Shown here: in pieces, positions 36,444 through 48,176 of the stretch
Position numbering within the stretch: the first letter of the stretch is position 1
Layout: the number at the start of each line of letters is the position of its first letter
From: Arctopsyche grandis
Lineage: Eukaryota > Arthropoda > Insecta > Trichoptera > Hydropsychidae
NCBI RefSeq assembly: GCF_051622035.1
Contig: NC_135356.1
Coordinates: 30,170,290-30,234,289 of the forward strand
Reading direction: 5' to 3'
DNA length: 64,000 nucleotides
Program-made: the position numbers and the translations under genes
Notes under the pieces: model-generated
What the model saw: the letters and a program-made list of their open reading frames with translations, nothing else
Database searches by the model: none
What the model was told of the DNA's origin: nothing

Positions 36444-36567
36444 TAACAGTGGTCCAATTGAGCTCGAATTCTACACCAGTTTTTCAATGATGTAGAATTT
36501 GAAAAAATTCTCGTCTGTTTTTATTTTTAAAACAACATATTTAATGAGAATATTATTTTATTGATAA

Positions 36568-36918
36568 CTAGCTGAACCCCGGCATGCGTTGCAATGCCAT
36601 AATAACGCATGCAATTCCCGTTCCCGTTCCCGTTCTCGTTCCCGTTCCCGTTCCCGTTCTCGTTCCCGTTCCCGTTCCCGTTCTCGTTCCCGTTCCTATT
36701 TGTCGGAAAAACGCAGGTAGCGAACACTTTTGAAATGATTGCGTTGCAATGACACTCATTCCCGTTTTTCCCGTTTACGTTCCCGTTTTTTTTGCACAGT
36801 AATCTTTCCGGACATGCACACAACAAATCCTGAAAGTTTCATCGTAATCGGTTCAGTGGTTTAGCAGCCTAATCGAGACACACACACACACAGACATTCA
36901 TTTTTATATATATATAGA
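36568..36918 (-). mobile_element. Small Helitron-like element with CCCGTT array
   Basis: On the minus strand it starts TCTATATATATATAAAAATG, then a GT run, and ends with a GCAACGCATGC block and GGGGTTCAGCTAG before T. A CCCGTT/CTCGTT array lies at 36617-36696. Frames of Asn-Gly repeats across it are artefacts. This layout is common in insect non-autonomous Helitrons. Confidence 0.7.
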
Positions 36919-38560
36919 CTTAAAATATGTGAACTCAAATTTTAGATATTATAAAATGTTTTTAAAGTAAAAATCATTAAATTAAGATTAAGCCCTCCCT
37001 TAAGTACTACTTATATGTGTAATATCTTATGTTTGCTTAGGAAATACTTATTATATATAATAATAGTTATTTTACTCGGCTTCACTCAGTATTTGTAATA
37101 TAAACAGCTTAAATATGGCGAATCTAATAGTAAATATGCATTTGTTTTTTTGTTAAATGTATTTGATTCGAAAAAAATATATATCGAATCGTCGTCATAG
37201 TAACTTTGTTTTGTTTCCGAAGTTCCTAACCAAAAATACTTACATACATATGTATATGCATACAAAGTCTCTTTCGAAATTATATATTAGATGTACTAAT
37301 GGTTAGCCCGGCTTCGCTCGGTATTTGTAATATAAACGGCTGAAAAGTGGCTAATCTAAAAGTATATATTCATGTACTATTAGATTGGATATAAGTAGCT
37401 GGAACTGTAAAAGGAATCCGGAACCGGAACAGAAAAAAAAATCCAGAACTGGAAATGAAAAAGGCATCCGGATCCGGAAATTAAATAATGGTCGGGTACC
37501 GGAACTGAATAAGGAATTGGAAATCTGAATTGAAGGCAGAACCGCGAGTCGGATCTGAAATCGGAATTGGAAATGAAATAGGAATCCAGATCCGGAACTG
37601 AAAAAGGAATCCGGATACGGAATTGATTAATTAATCCATAACAGGAGCTGAAAAAGAAATTGAAATGGAAAACGGAATCAAAATCGATATCGTCGTCATA
37701 GAAAATTAGATTTTTTCCATAACGTCACGGATTATATCAACCAAACCTTACATAATTACATACATTAAACATTACAAAGTCTCTTTCGAAATTATATATT
37801 AAATAATGTATACTATAATACAATTAAAAAAATCAAAAACACATTTTGAAAATTATTGAACCCTCCCATTCGTGAAAATTTCCATTTCGAGTCCTGGAAC
37901 CAGTGGTTTCACCCCAATTTTGGAACAACGGGATTCCAAATTTTTTTTTCAAAAAATAAATTTTGAAAAAATATATACATAAACTTTTGTATAATTTTTG
38001 ACAAAAATTATATGAATTTTTAGTTTAAATAATGCGTTTCCGGAAATTTTTTATTTTTAACAACGGAAACCCATGGAAACCATTAGGGTGACACCACTGC
38101 CTGGAACTACATATGTACATATGTATGTATGTATGTGGTTTCCACAATTTCAAAAAGAGTGATATTGAATCTGATGACGATTGAATTCATGAGAGTCATC
38201 GACAATCGTCATTCATCTCAAAAAACCAATAATAAATTCGTAAAAATAACTCGATCATATATTAAAATATAAATTATTAATTCAAACAATATTAAAATTT
38301 CAAGCTAGCTTAAATAAAATTTGATAATTGAAATGATCAAAAACCATTTTAACATTTAACAATTCTTTATGTGAATTAAATGCATCTTATAAAAAACAAT
38401 CCATATGCTATGATTCACCTGTGCATACACACTCATTTTTAGTATGTATGTATGTATGTACATATGTGTATGCATGCGCACGTTATATTACGTAAAGTAG
38501 TTTCAGCTTCGGAGTTAATAGTAGGAGGAGGCAATGGGGGTGAGTGTTTGGATTTTAGGG
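36919..38560. other. Helitron-like fragments and AT-rich spacer
   Basis: Two partial copies of another Helitron-like family occur head to tail. At 37065-37295 and 37300-37800 the order is a CCGGCTTCGCTCGGTATTTG start, internal sequence and a CAAAGTCTCTTTCGAAATTAT end, which is the inverse of the start at 59245. The second holds a GGAATCCGGAACTG-type array (37395-37700). After 37800 the sequence is AT-rich with TATGTATG runs; no gene is seen. Confidence 0.55.
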
Positions 38561-38564
38561 GGTT

Positions 38565-39503
38565 GTGTTAGCTGCTAACCGACGGCCAGTCTGCACCGAG
38601 CTTTCGACGTACCAGCTTATCGCGCCAGAACGAGTACGAGAACGAATACCAAATCACCATTTATGTGGAGCAGATCTATCTCCAACATTGGGGAAAATAT
38701 CAGGGAATCAAGGACAAGGAGCACAAATGAAGAGTGACATAGCAATACGCGCCGTGCCCAAGTGGAGAGGCCAGTCTCCGGGCGTAAAGAGCGCACCCAG
38801 AAAAGTGCTGGCGGTGAAGATGAACAATTTCTTCGATGAAAAACCCTCGGACCTGGAAACGGAAACGGAAACTTGGCCGTTAAAAAGTACTAACAACAAG
38901 AAACGTCCCCGTCCCCTGACAGCGACGCTGGCAAAACCTCGCCTCCTCGACATCACTCTGCTCGGCAAGATAGACCAAGATGTCCCTGATGAGAAAAGAG
39001 CTGCTCCCGGTGTACCGTCTGATGAAGATGCCCATTGAAAGATTAACCGTCGCCGACAAGAAATTGTCGATGCTGAAAAAGACCAGAGACGAAAACGGTC
39101 CTAACGGTAGGAAGTCTTTCAAAAAGGATATAGTTATCGAAATAACGGACGCCACCGAGACTGAAAACTCCGTAATAGCACTGAGAATAGACGGAAGTCT
39201 CCGTTCAAGCTTTTTCCGGGTGGAAAGCAGAGAAACAGAAAAGTCGACGCCGGCAAAGCCCTGCGACTCTTGCGGTCGCGCTTCTCGTCCTGAACGACTC
39301 CACGCCCATCCTCATAGGGTGTCCCTCTCACCAACCAGAATAAAACTAGCCGATTTGAGCGAAAAATCGACATGTGACAAGAATAGGAAATTTTCTGCTG
39401 AAGTTTTGTCGCCGATTCATCCCAAGTGCGTGAAAAAGGAAGGTAAACAGTCGCCAAGTGAAAAGCAGAGGGAAGCTCCACCGATTTGCTCATTAGTCCT
39501 ATC
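38565..39503 (+). pseudogene. Coding-like exon of unknown protein, frame-broken
   Basis: A stretch richer in GC than its surroundings with two long overlapping frames: 38565-39038 and 38980-39503. The first is basic and Lys/Pro-rich (NKKRPRPLTATLAKPRLLDI), the second continues with similar charged composition (KKTRDENGPNGRKSFKKDIV, CDSCGRASRPERLHAHPH). A single frameshift between about 38990 and 39040 would join them, or there is an unseen splice. No domain was recognised. A hAT element with target duplication GTCCTATC interrupts it at 39504; beyond it (41004 on) the frame closes after about ten codons with FAY-stop. It could be a host exon, a pseudogene or captured sequence. Confidence 0.4.
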
Positions 39504-41003
39504 CAGTGGCGGACTGGGACTGAAATCAGTGCATGCCAGGAGTCAAAGGGGGCCCCCCAGGGTTAAAAAAATTTGTCCCCCCCCCCCATATAACAAAATT
39601 TTGTTCTTTCCACCACGCTAAAAATCAAGGGAAAAAATAAATGAAATTTTCAAAAATGGAAATAAACAAATTTAGGCACAAGAAAAATGGCAAAAGCAAA
39701 ATAGATCCATAAATTTCATTGTATATTTCGTTTTAACCCTTGTCCTGGGTAAATATAATGCATCATAAAAGAATGCAGCCTAAAAGCGGCTTTAACTTTC
39801 GGTAGAAAACAATCAGGGACGTCATTTCAGCTTTTTCTTGGGGGGGGCAGGCAAAGATTGGTCAAATTGAATTTATTTTCAAAAAATATTTTTTATATCG
39901 GAATAAAAATGGAAAATATTCTTTGCATACACCTTATTGAGTTATAAAATATGAAATAAATAAGGTTATTTTTGAAAAAGTAATTATAAAAAAATATTAT
40001 GTAAAGAGAAAAAAGCGCCGCAGACGAAAATTTTTTTCCACAAATCTTCACATGGTCAACATTAATCGACCATCAAACTGAGTCATCAAAAAACTATCAA
40101 TTAACTTAATTTCTACCAACTGTCTTTTCACTTTATCTATGTACATGTACGTAATAACAATAGATAAAGTTTTGTTTTGTTTTTCTTCAAAGCACATAGC
40201 AGCGATTATTTTATTAGTTACCCAAAAGTAACATATGTACATAATAAATAAACGTAGCATTCATAGATCCATAGTATCTCATTAATCATTAAATTCATAA
40301 TATTTTCTAAATTCACACTATTCCTTAGTTTAGGGGGGCGAGTGCCCCCCTATGGACCCCCAAATTACGTCCCTGAAAAAATTGCATAATATTTTCAATT
40401 AATGTTAATCGGAAATCGGGATTTTGGGGAGGGGGCCCCTATCCTATATTTCTATTTACTGTGTCTAGATTAGGAATAGATTTTATATACGGAAACTGTT
40501 TAAAATTGTGTATTTAAATCTTACTATATCGTCGAAGTATAATCAAATGTTATTTTGAAAGTATGAAGTAAATTTAAATCGCTGGTTGATGATGAATCGT
40601 CCTATCAAAATTGTTTTAAGCAATTCTGTTTATATTATTCACGAAAATTTGTTTATTCCCATTTTTATTTCAGTAGTTAGTTGTTACATAGGTATTGGTA
40701 TATACATAATATTGACGTTGGAAATGGGCCTGGCAAAAGGGCCCACGCAAATGTTGAAACTTACATTTCAAGCCTAATAAAAAAAGTTAACCGATCCTTG
40801 GGCTGTTAATGCAGGTATTAGTTGTTTGTGTATATCGTAAGAAATTTGTTTTGTTGTAATACCCAAACTTTAGGTCCCAAAGTTGCAATATCCTATAAAT
40901 AGTTATACAGTTATTTAATATTACTGAGGGCCCATATTTTCTAACAGATAGTGGGGCCCACATGCCATCGGGCATGTTCGCTTGTATGGCCAGTCCGCCA
41001 CTG
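39504..41003. mobile_element. 1.5-kb non-autonomous hAT element
   Basis: CAGTGGCGGACTGG ... CCAGTCCGCCACTG with a perfect 8-bp duplication GTCCTATC at 39496-39503 and 41004-41011. It has the same family as 12479-20729 but no transposase. It includes poly-G and poly-C tracts (near 39575, 39840, 40432). Confidence 0.92.
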
Positions 41004-41494
41004 GTCCTATCGAACAGAAACTTCGCTTACTGAAATTCTTATCGAAACGATGCAAACTTTTAAGTTGACCGGAAATGGTACCTCCCCTTATAGGTTTCCT
41101 TTAAGTTCTTGGATTCAGTTATCCTCCAAACCACACTGAATTTTTTTTTCACATGTAATAGAAATTATAAATTTTATTCTGATAAACTTTTTAAATATTT
41201 TTACCTCAACCGGAAGTAGTACTTTTACTCTAGAGAATCGATGTATTTTACGTTTTTCTCAGAAACGTTTTGGTTTATTGAATTTTAATTTCATATCTAG
41301 AAGTTAAGGCTTAATATCAAGTTATAAAAAAATTTGGTGAGCATCCGTCAACCGGAAGTGTCAGATTACTCTTGTTCGATTTTTCCTCCACTATTTTTTT
41401 TCGACCCCTAAAGCATGCGTGCTCTTCACGAAAAATTCCAGTATAATCTTTGTATCAATGTGATACAAAGATATAAAAAGCATCACTAAATTTA
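41004..41494. other. Spacer after the hAT element
   Basis: The first 30 bases finish the coding-like frame described at 38565-39503. The rest is AT-rich and resembles 30240-30480 in places (CATATCTAGAA, ATCAATGTGAT), so it may be another decayed repeat. No gene is seen. Confidence 0.35.
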
Positions 41495-41765
41495 ATAAAC
41501 CGGAAATGGGAAACAGGAATCCGGAACAGGAAATGAGAATGGATACGGGATCCGGAACTGAAAAAGAAATCTGGATCCGGAACTGAAACAGGAATCCGGA
41601 ACTGAAACAGGAATCCGGAACAGAAATCCGGATCCAGAACTGAAATAGGAATCGGGATTTGGAACTAAAAAAGGAATCTGAATACGGAAATGAAAAAAGG
41701 TGTGTATCCGGAAATGAAAAAAGAATCCAGAATCAGAGCTGATCGAAAACGGAATCGAAATCGTC
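41495..41765. repeat. GGAATCCGGAACTGAAA minisatellite
   Basis: Degenerate units of GGAATCCGGA(T/A)C(T)GGAACTGAAA, like the array at 37395-37700. Both arrays are followed by ATCGTCGTCATAGAAAATTA and then ACGTCACGGATT, so they belong to the same element family. Confidence 0.85.
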
Positions 41766-41825
41766 GTCATAGAAAATTAAATTTTTACGATTACGTCACG
41801 GATTCTACGAACCAAAACTTCCATC

Positions 41826-42112
41826 CAGCGGCGGTTTATCATATGTACATGAAAATAAGCCCGCGCTTGGGGCCTTTTCTGCCAAAATTAACAACTTACA
41901 AATTATTGTCACTGTCCACAATACGTTCGTAAGCCAAGAATAAATGAAATTAATACCTATATATTACATTGTATTTTAAAATAGTACCTATTTTATTCCA
42001 AAAACTTTAGTGTTTCAAATACATAAAAAAATGGTTTTGTAAAATCCTAATGAAAAACCATATACTGAAAGGCATGTATAAAAAACGATAACATACACTC
42101 GATCCGCCACTA
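41826..42112. mobile_element. hAT-type MITE
   Basis: Ends CAGCGGCGG and CCGCCACTA are imperfect inverted repeats; the flanking octamers CTTCCATC and CTTCAATT agree at 6 of 8 positions. It abuts the stop codon of the candidate exon 42119-42343. Confidence 0.55.
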
Positions 42113-42118
42113 CTTCAA

Positions 42119-42343
42119 TTAAAATCTTTCAGATGTTTTCAATAATGAAAAAGATTTACTAATATCGATTGGTTTAATGTCGTTTTTTTTTGCAACGGAA
42201 AAATTATCTTCACTATCACTCGATAAACCAACAGACTTTTTAAATATTAAGTCCAGTTCTTCCGCATCTTCTAATACTGTAAAATTCGGAGCGCACCCTG
42301 CTTCCAGGTCCTCAAATGTTGGAAGTAAATATTGATGTTCTTT
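42119..42343 (-). CDS. Probable 3' terminal exon of an unidentified host gene
   Basis: An acceptor TTTTGTTTTAG at 42354-42344 is followed by 74 open codons and TAA at 42119. The sequence is acidic and of normal complexity (LLPTFEDLEAGCAPNFTVLE, DAEELDLIFKKSVGLSSDSED). It sits in an A/T-rich stretch where such a frame is unexpected by chance. The protein was not recognised, and no clear upstream exon or poly(A) signal was assigned. A hAT MITE begins directly after the stop. Alternative: a fortuitous open frame. Confidence 0.4.
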   Translation of the reverse strand, partial: KEHQYLLPTFEDLEAGCAPNFTVLEDAEELDLIFKKSVGLSSDSEDNFSVAKKNDIKPIDISKSFSLLKTSERF

Positions 42344-44106
42344 CTAAAACAAAATTATGTCATTTTTAAGGTAAAATAATGTATTTATTGGAAATAAAAT
42401 AGCAATTGCTGAAAGCACACCGAGTAATATACACGTACATACATATGCATGTACTTACTATGTGTATAATAAACGGATATTCATCATATTTTGTCGTTAA
42501 TAATGTTGCTATTTATGTAAATCATTTAAAAAAAATTACCCTTTATCAATATCTAAATATAATATACATATAACGATGTATCTATGGATACACATTTAAC
42601 ATTTAGTTTTGTTTTTACGCAAAGTGGGAACAAAAAAATTACTTATCAAACACAATATGTACATATATGAAACAAACTCGGTGTATTATGTATATTACTG
42701 AATGTACACACTTTTCTCCACAAATGTTTCTCATGAATGCGATGTGTTTATTGTGTATGTACCATTGAAAGGCAACTAAAACTGGTACATTAGGGAGAAT
42801 TTTCAAATGTGTCAATGCTTTTTTACACAAACTTACAAATCAAACTAAAATTTGAATTCACCCAATTGATTAATACATGGATACATATGTAGTAGGTATA
42901 ATATATAAACTTCTAACAATTTTTTTTTCATTTAACATTTTAAAAAACAATCCATGACACTGCGTAACCTAAAATTATGTATTCATAAATAATAATGAAA
43001 TACAAATTCAAATCGCGATATGCAGATGTTCATCGGTAAGTCGAGAAGATAATAATTGATTCTTTCATTTCTAAAAGTCACGACAAAAAACACTGATTCA
43101 ACCACGATCTACGCAAAATTAATCAATTCTCCATAATATCATATATTATATATGTAATACATCGGTAGCCGTCACTGAATCGAAATTGACTTGATCGAAA
43201 GTCGAAAAACCAAGATTTTTCGCGATTTTTATGACAATATGTGAAATAGTCCGTTTACCCCGCATACATATGTATGAAGAGCGGGTAGTATTACCACATA
43301 GGATACCACGGGCTATTGCTAAAGAAACAGGCGTGCGGCGGGGAGAATTTGCGCTAATCTTTGCATAAAACTGTAACTGTTTAAAATATCATATCTCTTT
43401 TACCAGTAAACGTATAAAAGTGAAATTTGAAATGCAGTTTCGTATGGACTATCTTAAAATTTCGTAATTGTAAAATCAGTAAAAGTCAAACTGTGAGTCG
43501 CGTACTAATAAAATAAATAATTAAAATGTGTATAAATATGGCAAATATACATATTTTATAAATAAACAAAAAAAATCTAGCAGCAGTGAACCTTTGTGTA
43601 ACAAAAACAACAAATGTCGTTATTTGAAACCTATAAATACAATGCAGTCAGATGCAATTCCATATGCGCTTTGGAATTGCCGACATCGAACAAGGTTAAT
43701 CCTCTTTCGTCATAAATAACAATATCAGTGAGAGAATTTTAGGACATCAGCAAAATCTAAGAGGAACATAAAACAGATGTGAGAAAAAAAAAGGTCCCCC
43801 CAAAATGTGTTTATTACCTAGTGCAGTGGTTAGTAACCAGGAGTCAAGTGTAGGCAATAAATTACCAAAGAAATATAAAAGGGCACATAGTAAACAATGG
43901 TGATATTTTCTTCAGAACATGAATATAAAAAAATCAAACATATTTATTCAACTAAAAACACAAAAAAAGCATTCACCCAGCAAACTGCACCCCTTATGTA
44001 GATATTCGCATTTGATTGATTGGTAGATATTTACACAATATTTATTTAAAAGTTTCCTTTATATTATAATATATTATCGATAAACTCACTTAATGGTTTT
44101 TGATAG
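42344..44106. other. AT-rich spacer, no supported gene
   Basis: Contains TACATACATATG motifs. A minus-strand 63-codon frame at 42639-42830 (KILPNVPVLVAFQWYIHNKH) has plausible composition and a GTGTGT after GGAGAAAA, but its phase does not fit the exon at 42119-42343, so it is only noted here. Confidence 0.4.
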
Positions 44107-44467
44107 TGTTACGTACGCCGTGGATTGAGCGAATTGTAATTAGACCAACGGATATCTGTTATCGGTTAAAGATTATATCTGGACTCTAAGTGCATTTAGG
44201 CTAAACAATGACCGTTATTAGTTAGTTCTCAGAATCGATACGGGAAGACCCAATGTCTTGGAAATACATATCCGAATACGTGACTATACAACAGGTAAAC
44301 AGATTAGGCGTCCTGAGAGATCTACCCTTTATAAGGCGGTACATAGGCGATATAATTCATTCTGGACTGAACACTGGCAATACGTGTAACTCCTTAATCA
44401 TCAATAAATGCTGTGAAACGACTGTTGGCCTTTTTCTTGGATCCTCCACCCACCCTCGTACGCAACA
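44107..44467 (+). mobile_element. Solo LTR, probably Ty3/gypsy
   Basis: TGTTACGTACG...CGTACGCAACA, 361 bp, with a 4-bp duplication ATAG on both sides (44103-44106, 44468-44471). A TTTATAAGG TATA-like box lies near 44330 and AATAAATG near 44404, in the expected order for an LTR. No internal region remains. Confidence 0.85.
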
Positions 44468-44724
44468 ATAGTATTACATATTTTTATTATTTACACACAC
44501 ACGTTATTTAAACACAATATGAAATTCATACACTAATGAAATTTTCGCTGGTTTCGAACCTCTGAGAAGGTCGATGACGATCTGTTCTATTATTTTTACA
44601 AACCTCCTATACGCTTTAGTTAAATAAAATAAAATTTGAGACATCTTCCGCATAACCAAAGAAATATTTTGTAAATTTAAAGAAATATTTGGTACATTTG
44701 CTATAGTCCAGTTTCTAACCTTCT

Positions 44725-45770
44725 GAATTTTTCGGTGACCGGAGAGGTTGCTCGAAAGCGGTATCCTCACGGGAAAATTTGGCTATTGTCGCAACCCACT
44801 ATGGACAATTCGCCACTGCCATCCGCACAGAAACCGGTTTGAATTCTCGCCCGTCCCCACAAATTCTCGTACGCACAGGTAGAAAATTTGACTGAAATAC
44901 TATTGTCCCAAACGCCCATCCCCACCTATCGCCATATACACACCATTGAAAGTTCAACTGAAATACTTTTCTATCATTTGCCAATAGCCCTTAAATATAC
45001 TATGTACTTCAACTTTGGTTATTTCACACTATGGTAGTGTGAAAAAGCACATTCATATTTCAATTAAAATAAAGTTTGTGTTTGCATCCTTAAAGATCTG
45101 TCTTGAGATAAGCTTTTGCAAACAAAAAAAAATGGGCCACCGTATGATGAACGATTATCGTTCATAGCAGGTATAAAAAAAATGCACCACTGAGAAATCA
45201 ACAAGAAAAACCAAAAATTATCGAATTCCAATGTAATATATTTTAATCAGTCTGGTTACTTCCAGACACCCCAAATGCCGAGCCACTGGACAGGATACGA
45301 TGATATTTGGCTGATATTAATTTCACCGCTAATTGTTGTTTAAAATACAAAATTGAAAATCAACTAGAAAGTAAAATCGAATAAAATATGTTAATATTAT
45401 AGTATCCTACCATAAAAATACTCGGCTAACTATAAACCACACAAACTAGTGACGAGAAAACAAACAAAAATTCACGCGTTCATATATGTATGCCTTCGGG
45501 AAAAATTTCGGTGAGTGCGAAAAGTATTTCAGTTGAACTTTCAATGGTGTGTATATGGCGATAGGTGGGGATGGGCGTTTGGGACAATTATATTTTAGTC
45601 AAATTTTCTACCTGCGCGTACGAGAATTTGTGGGGACGGGCGAGAATTCAAACCGGTTTCTGTGCGGATGGCAGTGGCGAATTGTCCATAGTGGGTTGCG
45701 ACAATAGCCAAATTTTCCCGTGCGGGTACCGCTTTCGAGCAACCTTTCCGGGAACCGAATTTTTCAATAT
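44725..45770. mobile_element. Foldback element with about 250-bp arms
   Basis: The left arm (44725-44975) is repeated inverted at 45515-45770, sharing GGTTGCTCGAAAGCGGTA, GGAAAATTTGGCTATTGTCG, CACTGCCATCCGCACAGAAA and CCCCACCTATCGCC. The 540-bp middle is AT-rich. No coding capacity was recognised; frames in the arms mirror each other. Confidence 0.85.
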
Positions 45771-46108
45771 CGACTATTTTTAAATTATTTTAGTTAAATA
45801 TCACCAACGACATCTTTTACTAAGCCCCAATATGAATAAATTACAAGAAATACGAGGTTCAACGTGTTTTTTCTTTATATGAAGTAGGAGTGACGCAACG
45901 CACAAATTTGTGCGCACGGTAGCCAAAGGAAGTTTTTCAAACGCACAAATTTGTGCGCACGGTATCCTGTGTGTTACCATACAGTACCGTTTATCATGCA
46001 TACATTCTTTTCGATCTTTCGGCTTTCGATGCAGTGACCCAGACCCATAATACATATGTACATAGATATTGTTACCTAAATTTGAAAACAGTTGATTACC
46101 CAGATCGA
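45771..46108. other. Spacer with a short direct repeat of a palindrome
   Basis: CGCACAAATTTGTGCGCACGGTA occurs at about 45898 and 45939; its core GCACAAATTTGTGC is a 14-bp perfect palindrome. No gene is seen. Confidence 0.6.
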
Positions 46109-46340
46109 AATCAGCTCAGTAAATCATCAAAAAAAGTCATGCAGTTAATCGTAATTGCAGTAAAAGGATAGAATATGTATATTTAATTGTTTTATATGAA
46201 AACAAAAAAATATGGTTCAAAACCTCGCTAAAAAAAATATATTATAATAACGTATTTTTATATGGCAAGAAGGAATATTTCAATTAATGTTTAAAAAAAA
46301 AAAAGGCGAAATGAAGAATTGGTTTTGGCGTGATGTTCGT

Positions 46341-46512
46341 GACCATTAGCTCAGTTTAGACCTACATATATGAGGCTATTTTGAGATGACTGGTTCGAGT
46401 CTCGGCAGAGTGGTCTCGACGAAAAATCAATTTATCGATTTTTATCGATTCATTCATTATGTTCGGCGAGCGTTAGGACACACACACACAGATTACCGTC
46501 TTTATATATATG
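46341..46512 (+). mobile_element. tRNA-derived SINE-like sequence, copy A
   Basis: GACCATTAGCTCAGTTTAGA (box A-like) and GGTTCGAGTCTC (box B-like) sit at normal tRNA spacing, with closing GACCA/TGGTC ends. A body with ATCGATTTTTATCGATTC and a CACACACA run follows, ending TATATATATGATGA. It was duplicated with the gene unit. A Helitron-like origin for the 3' half is also possible. Confidence 0.55.
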
Positions 46513-46702
46513 ATGATATGATAATAATGTAAAAAGAAACCCACTTTTTATTCCACGGAGACGAAAATTTAGCATTATATTATAATTATAAAAGTTTTGT
46601 TGGTGATTAATCTTAATCTAAATAAATAATAGAATAAAATTTAAAATTAATAGTGTAAAATATTTTTATTGCAATCTTGCATCACAAAATTTTAACAATA
46701 TA

Positions 46703-48176
46703 TTATATTTGGACATACATACGTATAAAATAATATATATTGATTTCAAAAAAAATTGATTCCAATCTACATAGTCTACTTGGCAGTATGACGAAAATAA
46801 ATACACGATTTCTATCGGTCTGATAGGAATCGAGATTCGGAGTTTGCCTACTGCCAATTAACTAAAACGAGGAATAATAATCATTACTTTAAAAAAATGA
46901 GATTCCTTTCTATTTGCAGTAATCAAAATCTCATAATTGACAATAATATCAATGAGATGACTGCCATCGTGTCAACACTCAAAATGACTATTACTTACAT
47001 AAGTCCAATATTTGTCAGTGGAAGAATCTAAATTTGCCAATCCTTCAAAATATAATACTTTGGCAATAATAACGTCTTTGGACCCCGATGAAGTATTCAT
47101 TAATCCTAAACAAGATATGTTCTGAAAAAAATTTGACGTAAGATAGTGTCATATTAAATCTTATTACACTTTATATGTAAGTGCCGAATTATTGCAACAT
47201 ATTTACATTATCATGCGTACTGGAAACTTTGGCTGCAAGGGGTATGCCGTTTACGAGACCGAAAAATCGTCTTCTGGCTACCGATGACCACCATTTATGA
47301 ACCGGTGAAACTCCAGATAATCGACCCCTCATTGCTTGTACAGGTAGTTCACAGAATTTTTTCAACAAAAGCCTTACGTCTTTACAGAAAACGTTTAATA
47401 TAGTACCGTAGTCAATGTATCTCACCTGGAAAAGAAATTTATAATATTTGCTCCCAACGTACAATCGATATTGTACAACAAGTAGTTTAAATGTACTCAC
47501 TTTCACCACTTCAAGATCAACGTTAGCTATTATCTCAGCACGATAGTAAAGCCCTTCAAAAGGTACGGCGCAGTGTGTCCCAGTTTTCATTTGTGCCCTC
47601 ACCATCTTATACGATTCGCTGGACTTGTATAGTACGCTGCAAACAAACTTGACGTTATTTCATTTCGTTCAATCGATACGATTCATGATTTCACTCCACT
47701 TACTCCATAGAGTTCATCAACTTTTCTAAAGCTAAACTGTGTTCATCGGCCACTATATGGAACCAAAAATGAGAGGGATCGACCACTTCAGATATCCAAA
47801 CAAGGATTTTAGAATTAACTGAAGGACTTGACGCTCGTCGGATTTGAAATTCGTTATCTATACATTCCTCTGGACACAACGAAGGATCCTGAAAATGAGG
47901 AAATCGTCGTCGAAAATCAGCACCGTATTAAACTTAATGTCGTCACTATGAATAAAATAAAATAGAAACCAGAGATATGCCAGGCAGAGCATTCAAGCCA
48001 AAAATTTTTGCTTCTAAGCTAACAAGAGTCAATTCGACGTATTTATAGTTTTTATGAAAAAACATTTTTCAATTCGACGAGTTTATAGTTTTTTTGAGGG
48101 ACGTTTTGTGAAGTGATATTATTCTCCTTGACTGCGACATACAAAGATTTCAAGGTTTGAGAAATATTTGACCGCA
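46703..48176 (-). pseudogene. LOTUS/Tudor gene copy A, 5'-truncated and broken
   Basis: Exons equivalent to copy B exons 4-9 are at 48176-47980 (damaged), 47888-47704, 47636-47501, 47425-47207, 47121-46999 and 46861-46703. Exons 5-9, encoding the Tudor region, keep their splice sites and frame. Exon 4 lost 271 bp covering most of the second LOTUS domain; a 32-bp filler there brings an in-frame stop. Exons 1-3 and the promoter are absent because the duplication ends at 48630. Substitutions relative to B include K/T in the LLLKKFC segment and V/A in KDVIIAK. On its own it cannot make a LOTUS protein. Confidence 0.85.

Noticed and set aside
36527..36826. Asn-Gly repeat frame
   Set aside because: Product of the CCCGTT hexamer array inside a Helitron-like element.
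42639..42830. Possible upstream exon of the gene ending at 42119
   Set aside because: The candidate donor leaves a phase that does not join the 42343 exon in its open frame, and no acceptor before it keeps the frame open.
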